From NCBI GenBank assembly GCA_020809705.1, contig CP085830.1, positions 310,001 through 374,000 of the forward strand: 64,000 nt of DNA. Direction: 5' to 3'. Shown here one piece after another: positions 22,381 through 34,922 of this stretch. Source of the stretch: Calonectria ilicicola (lineage: Eukaryota; Ascomycota; Sordariomycetes; Hypocreales; Nectriaceae). Position numbers and translations under genes: made by a program. The notes beneath the pieces are model-generated. The model searched no databases and was not told the origin of the DNA. It worked only from the letters and a program-made list of their open reading frames with translations. Each line of letters starts with the position of its first letter. The stretch's first letter is position 1.

Positions 22381-24479
22381 AGCTTCTATTCCTAGTTTTT
22401 TAAAAGTTAAAGTAAACTTATTAAACTATAGCTAGAGCAAGTCTCTAAAACTATATAAAGCTTAATCTAGCTCTATATACTTATTTAATTACTTAAATCT
22501 ATCTAGTAATTTATATATAATTGATATATTATTTTTATTTTTTATTATATTAATAAAGGTATTAATAATATTAAGTTATTTAATTTCTAGGTTAAATTGA
22601 GTAGCTAAAGTAATAATTATATAAAATGATTATGTTATAAGTATTATAATATATATACTCTTAATTATAAAGCTTTTTATAAATTACCTTAAATATATAA
22701 TCTTACCTTATATTATTTAAGATATTTATCTTAATTAAATTTATAAATAAAGATCTATTTAAGTAATAGTAATTTAATTTATACCTTTATATACTTTATT
22801 TTTCTTTATATTCTCTTTTTAATTAAGGTTTTAACCTTCTAGTATGCTGCTTAAATAAATAGCTTATTTAATAGGTATTTTATTATCTCTCTTTAGTTCT
22901 GTGGGGGCTTAAGAAGGTTATCTTGGTATAACTTGGGGCGGTTTAGTATTATATTAATTTAAATAACTTCCTTCTACTTTATTATTTTTATAAGTATTAT
23001 AAATATAATTTAAATACTTTTAAAATTTATATAATTTATTTTATAGTAATTAGTTATAAAGAAATTTAATATTAAGTCCTTATTATAATTTTATTATATT
23101 AAAGTCTTTTGGTTTTATTTTATATTGCTTCTTTAAACTTAGTAATAATATATTTATATACTTATAAGTATTTAAATAATTAATTAATCTTACCTTTAAC
23201 CTTTACCTCTTCTATATATAGATCTTAACTTCTATTTCTAACTTTATAGTATACTAGTATTAATAATGATTGTAAGTTTTAATAGCTTAAATAATAGTAT
23301 AGCTACTACTTCCTCTACTACCTTACTTACTGGTTGATTTATTACCTACTCCAATTATTCTGGTTGCTTATTTACTATCTTAAGTATATACACCCTTAAG
23401 CTTATAGACTATTTTATTAATAATTAATCTATTATATTTATCTTTATTTATTATATTTAATTTATACTTTATTAAGCTTTTATTATATTCCTTAAATATA
23501 TATTTTTTAATTCTAAAATTTATTCTAATATTTAAAGTTTTATAAGTATTTAATTAAATATATATTTAGTATTTTTTATTATACTTTAAGTGATTATTTC
23601 TATACTTATAGGCACCTCCACCCTCAAGTTTAAACCTATAGACATTGATCCTTATAAAGATCCCTTATATATTACCTTATTATCAATTTCCTCTTTAATT
23701 TAGAGAGCCTAATTTTTAAATTAGATAATTATATGCTTGGCTAAGCTTGGCTTATCCAGTTTATAATTGATATATTTATTAAATTATATATTTTAAATTA
23801 TAATAACCTTTATAAGTTAAAATATTTATATATAATATATATTATAAGCTATATATCCTACTAAATACCTTATATAGCCTCTAAGGCTAACTTTTATATC
23901 TCTCTTTTATTAGCCCAATGCCCTACCTCCAACTAAAGAATAGGCATGGTAACTATATATATATACACTGTTCCAATCAAGCCTTAAATTAACTATAAGC
24001 TCTCTTATTAGTAAAGGAGCATAATGCCTAAACTATATATCTAACTTCTTAAGTAAGAACATTTAATTCTTTATTTTTAAAGGTAATATATTAAATAAGT
24101 ATATAGCTATTTTAGTGCTCTTTGGCTATAGCTTTATTAGAAGCTTTACTCTATTAAGTATTATATTAGATTTATTTATTATTTCTTAATTTATATGTTT
24201 AATAGTATTATTTAGCTTATAGGTCTTTAGTAAAGAAAGCTCTAAATCTATACCTTATTTATATATCTATTTTTAATATTTAATTAGACCTTTAATTATA
24301 ATAATAGCAATCTTATTATTATACCTAATAATATATATTAAGAGGCTAAATTACCTCTTAATTTAACTCTTAAATTAAAATAACTTATTAAATATAGTAA
24401 TTCCTTATTTATTAATAATAGATTACATATAGAATATACTACTATATTTATCTTTTATAATTAAAAGCCAATTAGAGCT

Positions 24480-24780
24480 ATTATATCCTCTAGAATAATC
24501 TTACAAATCTTAGTAAATATACTAAAATGGCCTTAGTAAACAGTAGTCTAACTACCTATATAATATAATCTATTTTATATACATTTAAACATAGGTCTTA
24601 TAATTTATCCTTATAGTTCCTTTGATTTACATATTACAACCCCTTCTTACTAGCTCCCTTAACACTACAGCTCTAAGGTACCCTGCTTATTTATATCATA
24701 GCTCCTTAGTATCCTTTTTTAGCTTTAGAGGGTCCCTTAAAAGTCTAAACTAATAAGTGAAGCTTTACCTTCTATTTTCT
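24480..24780 (-). pseudogene. decayed copia GAG-pre-integrase/integrase
   Basis: The minus strand reads, through several stops, a GYLRAVVLRELVRRG-like zinc-finger region, IKGTIRINYKTY, then LYDYSRGYNSSNWLLIIKD, matching the start of a copia integrase core. It lies upstream of the RT in the element's own orientation. Confidence 0.7.
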
Positions 24781-25035
24781 AATATAATAATAATTAGTTA
24801 AATACCTATATTACTAATTAGAATTATATTATTAAGTATTAGTTAATTTAATAAGTAAATAGAAATTAGCTTATATTAAAGAATTATTATATTATATATA
24901 TGTTTATACTTAATTAAAAAGACACTCTACTCTAGGCTTCTAAAATATAAAGAGCAATTAAAGCCACAATACCAGACTCTAACCTCTTTTAAATAAGCTT
25001 CTGATATAATATTAGTATAAAATCCTTCTACTACA

Positions 25036-25198
25036 TGATACGGAAATGGTGTCAACACATATGGAACCCTGTAAGTGTGTGCCTTAGGCACCCTTGGAAG
25101 GCATATATAAGCCTGTTACTAAAGTAGATAAAGAAGAAGACATTAATCTTCCTACTATATATCATTAAGACCTCTACTATTCTAATTTTATTATATTA
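25036..25198 (+). repeat. gypsy-type element, 5' LTR
   Basis: 163 bp. Its first 70 bases keep normal composition (for example GGCACCCTTGGAAGGC) while the 3' LTR copy of the same stretch is fully AT-converted. A TATATAAG promoter-like box lies near 25106. Confidence 0.9.
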
Positions 25199-28100
25199 TA
25201 TAGTAGTAATTATTTTTTTTAAGATTAGTACTATAATATTATTTTAGGTAATTATATTAAATAATCTTAAACTATATTCTAGTATAATATATTACTAGGT
25301 TATTTATTAATTAACTAACAAAAAAAATATTTATAATAATTCTTATAAACCTATTTTTAAAATCCCTCTTTAGAATCCTCCTTTATGTAAAGAATGCCTT
25401 ATCTAGTCACCTATATGGTCTAGAGAAAATATTAGTTATTAGAGATTATAGGATAATCTTAAGTTATTTTATAAAATTATAAAAAGGATTTCTTTATTAT
25501 AAGAGTAAGACTTGAAATTATTAATATTATCTTTATTATAATAAATTATTTAATTTTTATAATAATTATAATAACTTAATTATAGGTTTATATTCTTATT
25601 AATTAATACTACTTTATACTTTATAATTATTATTTTAACTTATTTAAAGTAAATACCTTCTTATATTATTACTTCTTTATTATTAAATAAGCTTATAATA
25701 ATATAATAAGACTTATTATCTTAGCCTTAGCCTTAGTAAAGCCTACATCTTTCTAAGAGAAAGAAGATCTTTCTTTAATAAATCTAATCCTTAGAAAAGA
25801 TAGGGATAAAAAGGTAAGATTTATAGAGGATAATATCTTCTAGCCCTAATTAAAGCCTTAAAGAGTTAAGATTATTAATTAAAGAATATTTATTATAAAA
25901 CCTAATAAATAATATAAAAATTAGTTCTTAGATAAGAAGAAGGTAAAGAGAGTTATAGAATAGGGAGTTTATTATAATAAATTAATATTTAAAAAATAAT
26001 TAATAAAAACTTTTAGTAAGTTTACCCTCTAGGATATTATTTTTATTTAATAAATAAGAGATTATATAGATAGTATTATTAAATAGGGCTATTAGAATAT
26101 TATTATTTTGGCTAATATACCTTAAGCTAAGACTTAGCATCTAGATGCTTTAGTAGTTTAAAGGTAAGAAATTACTAAATATATTATATTTCTAAACTTC
26201 TCCAGATTTCTTATAATCTCTTTTAATAAGATACTATAGCTTAATAATATACCTATAAATACTATTACATCTAATTTACTTATTCTAGAAAACCTAATCT
26301 TTATAAATAAGTAAGGACTTAAGTAATAGGGCAATCCCTTTAGCCTAAGGGAGGCTAGCTACTCTATCTAGTTGATCTAGTTAACTTGGGGGAAGCTTAA
26401 TATGCTTTAGCTTAGATATCTTTAGTAGTAGAAGATTGTGAACTTTAGTTTACTTAAGTAAGTGCTATTATAAATTGGTATAGTTATAAGTTAAGTATAA
26501 TAGTAATAATTATTTAAGTAATTTATTATCTTTTTCTAATTTATTAAACTTTTTAGATATAAGCTTTAATTTATTATAATATATTTAATTTTATATATTA
26601 CTTTTAGTAAGTAATTAAGTAAATAGAAAATAAGTTAAGTATAATATTATTAAAATCTTTAATTTAAATTTTAAGGATCTTAGGAAATAAGAATTTATTA
26701 TTATATAAAGCAAATAACTTTATATTAATATTAGCCTTTTTTATATATATCTTAAAATCTTTAAATGGTTTAGTAAAGATTCTCTTTAGGAGCACTACCT
26801 TATAATACTTTAGGATATAGCTTATAGGTAGCTAATAGGGAGTTTAGTAATAAAAAGTAAGCTAAGATCATAAAGGGCTTTATTTTTTACTTCTATTAAG
26901 ATCTTATAAGATAATTTAAGCTCTAGGAGTTAGATTTATTAGAAGAGTATATAACTAAGAAATATATACTTAACTTTATTTAATAAGATATATTTCTTTT
27001 TTTTAAATATAATATAAGATTAAGCTTATTAAATAAGCTAGAATATAGGTAGATAGAGAGATTCTTAAAATAATCTTTCTACTTATTAACTATAAGATTA
27101 TATATCTATTATAAATTCTAATATTTAAGATAATTATTATTAAATTTATCTAAGATTATAAGGATTAAAAGAAGAATATTAATATAATAATACTTAAAGA
27201 TAAATAAATAAACTTCTAATAAAGGTATTAGAATAATTAATAATTATACTATAAAAAGAGATATAATAATACTAATAAATAAGAATATTATACTTACTAA
27301 AATAATAAATAATTAAATAACTATAATTATAATTATTACTATAAGAATAAATAATATAAGAATTAGGACCAATCTTAAGAATAATAGTACCCTACTAAAG
27401 ATAGCTTATATAAAAATAAGAAAACAAAACCTAAAGGCAAATACCTTACTAAGGAGAAACCTACTAACCAAAAATAAGAATCTAGTCCTAAGGAGGGCAA
27501 ATTGAGCTCTAATAAGTCTACCACCTTCAAAGCTTCTTAGGATAGATATTATATACTATTGCAAGGATAGGTCCTATAAAGTGCCCAAGGAAAGAATAAG
27601 TATACTTAGTATAAGTACACTTTCAATTTCTTAATCCTTCTTAAAGAATATATATACATTAATATCTATATAAAATCTATAGAGCTAGCTAAAGAAGCAT
27701 TTATAACCTCCCCTAGGGAAGTATATTATAAGGATTATAAATAGAACTTCTTCTCCTATAATAAACTCTTTATATATTTTAATAAAAGGTATTAAGGATT
27801 TAGAAGAAAGAAATTTAAGTAATTACTACCTATAAATAAGCTATTTATTCTATATAAAAAAGTAAGAGCAAGTAATATATACTATATCTATATATATATT
27901 AAGATTAAGGCTAGTAAGGATAATAAAGAAGAAAAGGAGATTTATATTAATATAGGGTATAGAAACCTTATAATTAATAGAGAGCTATTATAGCTATTTA
28001 ATTATACTATAAAGTAAAGAACCCTAATATTTATTAATAGTATTAGTAATATAATCTAAGTTAGTAAATAAATAATCTTTAATATATTTATTAAAGGAAT

Positions 28101-29329
28101 AAATATTAATAAAATTATTAAGTAAATAGTAAAGTTTATAATTAGTATATAGGTATAAGATAGATTTAAACTAAAGGCCCTTCTTAGAAATGGTTTCTTA
28201 GACCCCTATAAGATCAATATTATTATATTATAAAGATAACTTCACTATAATACCCTAAATAACTTCTATATTCTATATTATATTAATTACCTAAAGAAAA
28301 ATATAATTTAATAAGTTAAAGTGATTAAAGATATAATCATTCTTATAAAGTAAGCACACATTATACTAATAACTTAAAAGAAGGTTTCTAAAGATTAAAT
28401 ATTTGTATTTTATATCTTCACCAAATACATAATAAATATAATAATTAATTATAACACCCTAACCAAGATTATAATTATTAATAACTCTAAAAAGACCATT
28501 AAGCTCCACTAAAAGTAAAAGCTTAATAATATTACTAAGTATAAGAAGGAATAGGTATTTATAGTCACCATATAGGTCTAAGCACTTACAATTATAACTA
28601 TAACCTATATAATATTTGAAAGTAAAGCTTCAAATATAGCATCTAAAGAAAAAAGCATATCTTTACTATAAACAAATATTATAGGATCTAAGTTCATACT
28701 TACCCCAATTAATATAATAATTATCATTAATAATTATAAAATAAACTAGAACTAACTAATAATAGTTAATATAATTGTAGAATTACTTAATAATATTATT
28801 TTTATTAATATATATATGGCTAAGCTACTCTAGAAGTAAAGAAGGAAATTATTTTTAAAAGTAATAGTATACCTTATATAAGAACTAAAAACTATTATTA
28901 TTAAAATAAATAATAAGATTATTAAGAACTTTATCTTAATACTTAAAAGGCAATTAAGTATTTTATATTAGATATATATTTAATAAATATTTAATCTTCC
29001 TAAGATTATTATAATAAAAGAAGTATATATTTATAATTAGAATAATTACTTTATTAAAAAGATTAAGGTTTTAGTAAAAAAGTATACTTAATTATAAAAT
29101 AATATAGGCTTAATAGAAGTATTAGAAGACAAAGAGCTATAAGTATTACTTATTGACAATTAGTATAAGTAAACTATCTCCTAGCATCCCTATCTATCTA
29201 GTCTAAGAGATTAATAGTTTATTAATATAAAGTTTAATAAACTTTACTAATAGGATAGACTAGAATAGATTAAAGAACTAACCCTATTTATAATATCTAT
29301 CTTTATTATATAAAAAATAGTTAATAAGG

Positions 29330-29690
29330 AACTAAAAGGAAGAATAGTAATAAACCTATATGCCCTTAATAAGATTACTATCTTAGATAATTATCTATTA
29401 TTAAGATAAGAAGATATTATCTAAGCACTTTAAGAGGCCTAGTATATTATAACTATTAATATATTATTATTCTTCTTCTAATTTAAAGTAAGATTAGAGT
29501 ATTGCAATTACTTCACAATAATTAATTATTAAGGGTTAGAGCAATTAATAATTGCTCTAATAGGATTCTAGAACTTCTTAATATATATATAATAATATAT
29601 AAATTATCTATTACATTTATACTATAAATTCTATAAAGCCTTTATTAATAATATTATAATCTTCTTTAAAATAGAAGAAAAGTATCTTAA
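29330..29690 (+). pseudogene. decayed gypsy reverse transcriptase
   Basis: The plus strand, read through about ten stops, shows INLYALNKITI-DNYLLLR, a TIN strand in place of TID, FTIINY-GLEQLIIALIGF, then KAFINNIIIFF. These are the consecutive RT motifs of Ty3/gypsy polyproteins, with Asp-to-Asn changes expected from RIP. Confidence 0.82.
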
Positions 29691-30479
29691 ATACCTATAG
29701 AAGTTATTTAAACTCTTTTAAAAAAGAATATTATTATTTTTTTTAAAAAGAGTTAGATTGGATACCTTAGTATGTAGGTACTTAGCTTTTAAGTAGATAT
29801 TTTTAGTTTAATTATTATAAAGGAGTAGATTATATTATTTGTAAAATTAGAGTTCCTAGCCTAACTATTAGCTCTAAAGTAATATATTAGAGTTATAGGA
29901 TATATTAGGTACCTTATCTTATATTATACTTAGCTTATAGAGCTTTTATAAAAATGTAAGATTGTACTATTAAGAGTAGGATATAAATAAGGTAAAATAA
30001 TTAATAGAAATCCTAATAAATAAAAGACTTATACTTATATAATATATTATAATTTTATAAAGGAAGAAAGGTTTATATTTAAAGTAATTTAGTATAAAGT
30101 AGCTAGTATAAGAATACTTTTTTACCTTAAATAAAGTAAGAAACTATACTTTTAAGTAGATATAAGTATTTAGTAAGGCTTTAGAGTAGTACTTTTCTAT
30201 TTTAAGGATAATTATGAATAAGATAGGATATTATATATCCTAGTAATAGTAATAAGACCTATTTGCTTTCTAAGTTGCACTCTTAGCTTAGTAGAAAGAA
30301 ACTATAGCCTATTAGAACTAGAGGTAGTATATTTAGTATAGGCGGTTAAGAGATTATATATATACATTTAATTATCAATACACCTGATGATTACCTTCAT
30401 AGACCACTTTATAATAAAATAAATCATAGAGAAAACTACACTCACTATATCTAGTATAGACCAAGTAAATTATAGACTA

Positions 30480-30689
30480 GTGATTACTTTAATTTATTTA
30501 TTAAAATATAAGCTTAATATATACTATCTCCTAAAAGAGAAGAACTTTATCTTAGATATATTAAGCTATTTAATAGCCCTAAAGACCAACAGGAACCAAG
30601 CGCAGCTGCAATCTAACTATATAGCCCTAGATAATATGCTAGTGGCAATAGAAGCCCTAATAATAGAGAAATCTAAGAGAAAGTTCTAA
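30480..30689 (+). pseudogene. stop-free remnant of gypsy RNase H/connection region
   Basis: A 69-codon open frame survives inside the AT-rich block. Its KLNIYYLLKEKNFILDILSYL segment matches the end of gypsy RNase H, normally ending in PDALSRL. It is the longest open frame I can point to in the island and is a fragment, not a gene. Confidence 0.7.
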
Positions 30690-30999
30690 GAGGGATATCT
30701 TAATAATATATACTATATAAAGATTATTAATATAATAATAAGAAAAGAGATCTTAGATCTTTTAATACTTAATAATAAGGATATTATAAATATTTTAAAG
30801 TGTGGAGTATACTTTAAATTATATAAAAAACTTTTATATTATTATAGCTAATTTGGATATTATAGGCTCTATATTTCTTACTTTATAATTAATAAATTCC
30901 TAAAGATAGCCTATAATAATTAGTATTATTTTAGTAAGAAAAGGATGCTAAAAGAGCTATCCAGTCTTTATATTAAAAACTTAATATAATAGGCTAGAA

Positions 31000-31460
31000 A
31001 GTATATCTATAAATATAAGATATACTACCTCAGGCAAACTAATTGCTAACAAGCTATTAGAAATTACTTATTAAATAGATCTTTAATCTTACTTATATAT
31101 ATAATAATAATAGATTTTATTATTAAACTTTTATTAATATTAATAAAAGGATTGCTATAAGTATTGGAAGGATAGGATATCTATAATTAATTAATAATAA
31201 TTATCTATATAATAAGTAAAAAATACTTATTAATCTTAGGATTTATTAAATATATAGGTAAGAAATGGGCAACTATGCTAGCCTAATAGCTTATACTCTT
31301 TAACTAGAGTATACTAAAAGTTATTATTTTAGACTATAATAGCAAATTTAATTTAGAATTTTGAAGAGGTTTATAGATAAATTTTAGAATAAAAATAATA
31401 ATAATAATAGTATACTACCTATAGGCTAATAGATTAGTAGAGAGATATAATTAAATAATT
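31000..31460 (+). pseudogene. decayed gypsy integrase
   Basis: The plus strand shows the zinc-binding end (YYLRQTNC-like), then IIDFI-KLLLI, KYIGKKWATMLA, KVIILDYNSKFNLEF and ITIIVYYL-ANRLVER-like pieces in the order of the DDE core. Several codons fit Asp-to-Asn and Gln-to-stop transitions. Confidence 0.75.
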
Positions 31461-32615
31461 AAAATAGTAATATACTTTCATTATATAGAGTATCTAATAG
31501 AAGATTGGTTATATATCCTATTTGCATTGTAATAAAATCTAAATAAAGCATTTAATACTATAATTAAAGCCTTTATATATAAATTTATTTATAGGATCAC
31601 TCTCCAAGGCCTAATAAAGTTAGTACAACCAGTAATAGAAAATATAGACCTACTATTTCTAAAAGAAGCTATTTAAAAAAAGCATAATTAACTATAGATT
31701 TTATAATAGCCAAGATAAAAAGATAATATAATACTAAGTATTAATTAATTTAACTTAAGATTAATAATAAGATCTATTTATAATTATATTATAAATACTA
31801 CCTACTAAATAAGCTACTATATAAATAATTATAATAATAATTAGGCTTATTTATAATCAAGAGAATGATTAACGACCTAATATATGAGCTAGATCTACTA
31901 GGCAATATAAAGATATACCTAATAATCTTATACTAGCAGCTTATATTAGCCTATATTAACAACTTCTAGCCAGAGAAACCTGAATTAATTCTCAAAGATA
32001 ATAGGGCTAACTAGTACAAGGTAAATAAGATCCTTAGCTAGGAAAACCAATATATTAATAGATATAATTTAATAGTTATAGAAAGATATTAGATGAATTG
32101 GAAAGATTATAGGTATTACTAAACTATATAGGTCCAAGTAGAGAATATTAATCTAGACCTAATTATAGAATTTTAATATTAATAAGCTCTTAAAGGCAAT
32201 ATCCTTTAATTAGCTTAATAACTTTAAGATTATAATAGGAAATAGGCTAAAGCTTCTATTACTACTTCTAGCCTAGAAGAATTACTAAAAGATAGAATTA
32301 TCTTACTACCAAAGTAATAACCTAAAAGACCTTATAAATATCCCAAGCTAGACCAATAGAAGGATAGCATAGGCCTAGATCCTCCCAAGTGACAACCAAG
32401 ATAACCATATAAGACTCCCTTGCCAATCATTAATCCAAGATCTAGCCCAGATCCCCTTATAAAGAGACCTAGAGGGCAACCCCTTAAGAATAAGGTTACT
32501 ATCTAGGTAAATTAGAGGAAAAGATTATATAAAATATAAAGGTTTAGAATAAGAAGGTATATATAATGTTCTAATTACTAAGGATAATAAATAATTTCTT
32601 AAATATACTAGGATA

Positions 32616-32778
32616 TAATATAGAAATAGTATTAATATATATAGAACCCTATAAGTATATATCTTAAATACTTTTAAAAGGTATATATAAGCCTGTTACT
32701 AAGGTAGATAGAGAAGAAGATATTAATCTTCCTACTATATATCATTAAGACCTCTATTGTTCTAATCCTACCATATCA
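32616..32778 (+). repeat. gypsy-type element, 3' LTR
   Basis: 163 bp, gap-free alignment to 25036-25198. Differences are nearly all transitions, in both directions, showing that the two copies were mutated independently. Confidence 0.9.
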
Positions 32779-32783
32779 CTATA

Positions 32784-34350
32784 ATAATATTATTAAGCTC
32801 TAGGTCAACTATATAAGCACCGGTTAAGTCTTTAAATAGATTCTTTAACATACATTTACCTTTTCCTATAATTAGAAACTAGCTCAAGCTTGCCTCTATA
32901 TAGCCTTCTTTTTCTAACATAAAGGATCCTTCTACAAGCCATTCCTTTAAGTTAACTAAGTAAATAATACTATAATTATTAACCAATATACTTTAATAGA
33001 GTAAATAAAAAGCTATTTCTAATATTATAAATACTAATATAGCTTTCTACACTATATATAATAGTATTAGGTTAAGAATTATAATAATAATAATTAATAA
33101 AATAATATTTTATTTATTATTTTTTATAATTATTATAATAAATATCCAACCTTTCTATACTACCTCCTTATAAAGCTTATTCTATTTAGACTCCTAAAAT
33201 TATATATATATATAAGTATAATCCTTATCTATTAGCTTCTTATTAAGCTTAAAATCAAAGTCTCCTATAAGTATATATTGAAAGTATACACATTTAACTA
33301 TTATAAATTTATAGAATTTTCTATTATATAGGTATTTAGGGCTCTTAAAAGGGGCCATTTATTATATCTTTAAGAGGTCTCCTAGTATAACATAAACGCC
33401 TATACACTTAGAATTTAACTAATTTAAAATAACTCTTAGAAAGACATTTCTATAGCTCTTAAATAAGTTAATTACTTATTTCTTAATTTCTTTTTCTATA
33501 AATTAATCCAATTAGTTCTATGCCTAAGAAGGAGCAAATTAAGTATCAATTATTTAAAGAAAATTATAAATAATAAATATTTTTTTAATTTTAAAGATAT
33601 TATAAATATTACCCTAAGCTTAAATTAAACTCTAAATTATATATTAAGCTTTAGGTTCTTAATTTATATAATTAATATCCCTTAAATAGTTTATATAATA
33701 TAACCTTATCTTATTAACTATACTATTTTCTCCTAATACAAACTTTACCTTAAGAGCTTTAATAAGCTTATAAATAATATAATCTTTATATTATTTAATA
33801 ATCTTATTAATAATTTTTTAATAATAAACTTTCTTAATAATTTTAATAATCTAAATATATAAAGCTAACTCCTCTTAAACTCTCTTTTAAAGGTAATAAG
33901 CTTAAAATTAATTATTTTAAGCTTTATTTCTAATTTTATAATAATATCTACATCTTACAATATACCTATTCATCTTTTTTCCTTCTATTTATCTTTTATC
34001 TTTTTTTTATTTTATTAAAAAATATTAAATTAAAAATAATATTTAAATTATTTACTATATTTTCTTTATTAAGATTAATATATTCCTAAAACCCTAAACT
34101 CTATATATAATCTCTTAATATAAAGATCTATTTAATCTATTACTCTAATAAATAAAGTTTAATAATAATTAAAAGTTTTTAAATATTTATAATATTAATA
34201 TTAATAATCATTTTAAATATATAATAATAATAATTACTATATCTAATACTAAGAAATAACAAAAAGAAGCATTATTTAATCTATTCAACTGAATATAAGA
34301 TATAATAGTGGAAGTTACTGGCTTATATAGCCACCCGGGCTCATAACTAT
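32784..34350 (-). mobile_element. 5' (gag-side) part of the split copia element
   Basis: AT-rich remnant between the gypsy insertion and the right LTR. Minus-strand reading near 32810-32960 gives long low-stop stretches (LVEGSFMLEKEGYIEASL-like) consistent with polyprotein coding, but no domain can be named. Confidence 0.6.
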
Positions 34351-34522
34351 TATACTTTAGTCATTAGGTCATAATAAGAGATTAAAAAAGCCTTAATTCC
34401 TATAAAATAAAGAGCAGTCAACTATATGTTTTATAGCTAGGTCCAGCCCCAATTGGCTATGGGGCTGCGACAACGCATTGAGGCCGTGAGGCCATCGAGG
34501 CCAGCCACAACTAGTCTCCACA
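34351..34522 (-). repeat. copia-type element, 5' LTR
   Basis: 172 bp. Its outer 100 bases are nearly free of RIP changes (GGGGCTGCGACAACGCATTG and GAGGCCGTGAGGCCATCGAG), so it shows best what the original LTR looked like. It ends in CTCCACA beside ATTAT. Confidence 0.88.
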
Positions 34523-34527
34523 ATTAT
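34523..34527. repeat. target-site duplication ATTAT (right)
   Basis: Same five bases as at the left end of the copia element. Sequence composition returns to normal from here. Confidence 0.65.
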
Positions 34528-34922
34528 CCCTTTTCAAGGTATTCTGTAAATCCCTGGCTCGCTTCCTGGTCGGCCCCTGCAGCCTTAGTGTCGAGTTATC
34601 GCTCTCGTGCTGGACTAGTGAATCGATCTTCTGCCGCAGCATCTCCACTTTGTCTCTCAGCCATCTCTCCAACCAGTCAAAAAACCGCCACAACCCACCA
34701 CAAAAATTTGATCTCCGTATCTGAACAAAGTGTGGAAATTACATTAAGCTTCGAGGATCTAATTCATAGCCTGACCCACTGCGGCTGCATTGTACGGAGT
34801 ACACGGGCAGACAGGGTGATGCCAATCCCTGATATGATGCCAAGCTCCCAGACTCGGAGTTTGGAACAGGCGTAGGTAGTCGTCCCTTCTGGCATCCTGC
34901 ATCCGTTGCTCCTTGTCACAGA

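Larger units (their letters stand above)
25036..32778 (+). mobile_element. Ty3/gypsy-type LTR retrotransposon, RIP-mutated, nested in the copia element
   Basis: Direct 163-bp LTRs (25036-25198, 32616-32778) with TG...CA ends are flanked by CTACA (25031-25035) and CTATA (32779-32783), the same duplication apart from one C-to-T change. Plus-strand remnants run in gypsy order: a gag-like region near 26500-27500, reverse transcriptase near 29340-29650 (GRIVINLYALNKIT, then FINN for FIDD), RNase H to about 30690, and integrase near 31000-31450 (GFIKY-GKKWATMLA, then a DDE-type ILDYNSKFN strand). Stops are everywhere. It split the copia element, so it is the younger of the two. Confidence 0.9.
19800..34522 (-). 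mobile_element. Ty1/copia-type LTR retrotransposon, RIP-mutated, interrupted by a gypsy element
   Basis: Direct 172-bp LTRs (19800-19971, 34351-34522) differ almost only by C/T and G/A transitions and are flanked by ATTAT duplications. On the minus strand a polypurine tract GAATGGGGGG (19974-19983) abuts the 3' LTR. Decayed minus-strand coding is readable despite stops: a copia-type integrase segment (YDYSRGYNSSNWLL-like) near 24480-24620, a reverse transcriptase FxDD box mutated to FINN near 22310-22340 followed by a FLxIKIIxDR-type motif near 22180-22215, and an RNase H-like stretch near 21700-22000. Without the inserts it is about 6.8 kb. The order integrase before RT is the copia order. 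Massive transition load shows RIP; no function remains. Confidence 0.88.

Noticed and set aside
26400..27560. plus-strand gag of the gypsy element as a discrete feature
   Set aside because: Only short suggestive pieces can be read through the stops; no zinc knuckle survives well enough to support a boundary.
30480..30689. 69-codon frame as a small gene inside the AT-rich island
   Set aside because: It matches the end of gypsy RNase H in the right place and strand; it is a remnant.
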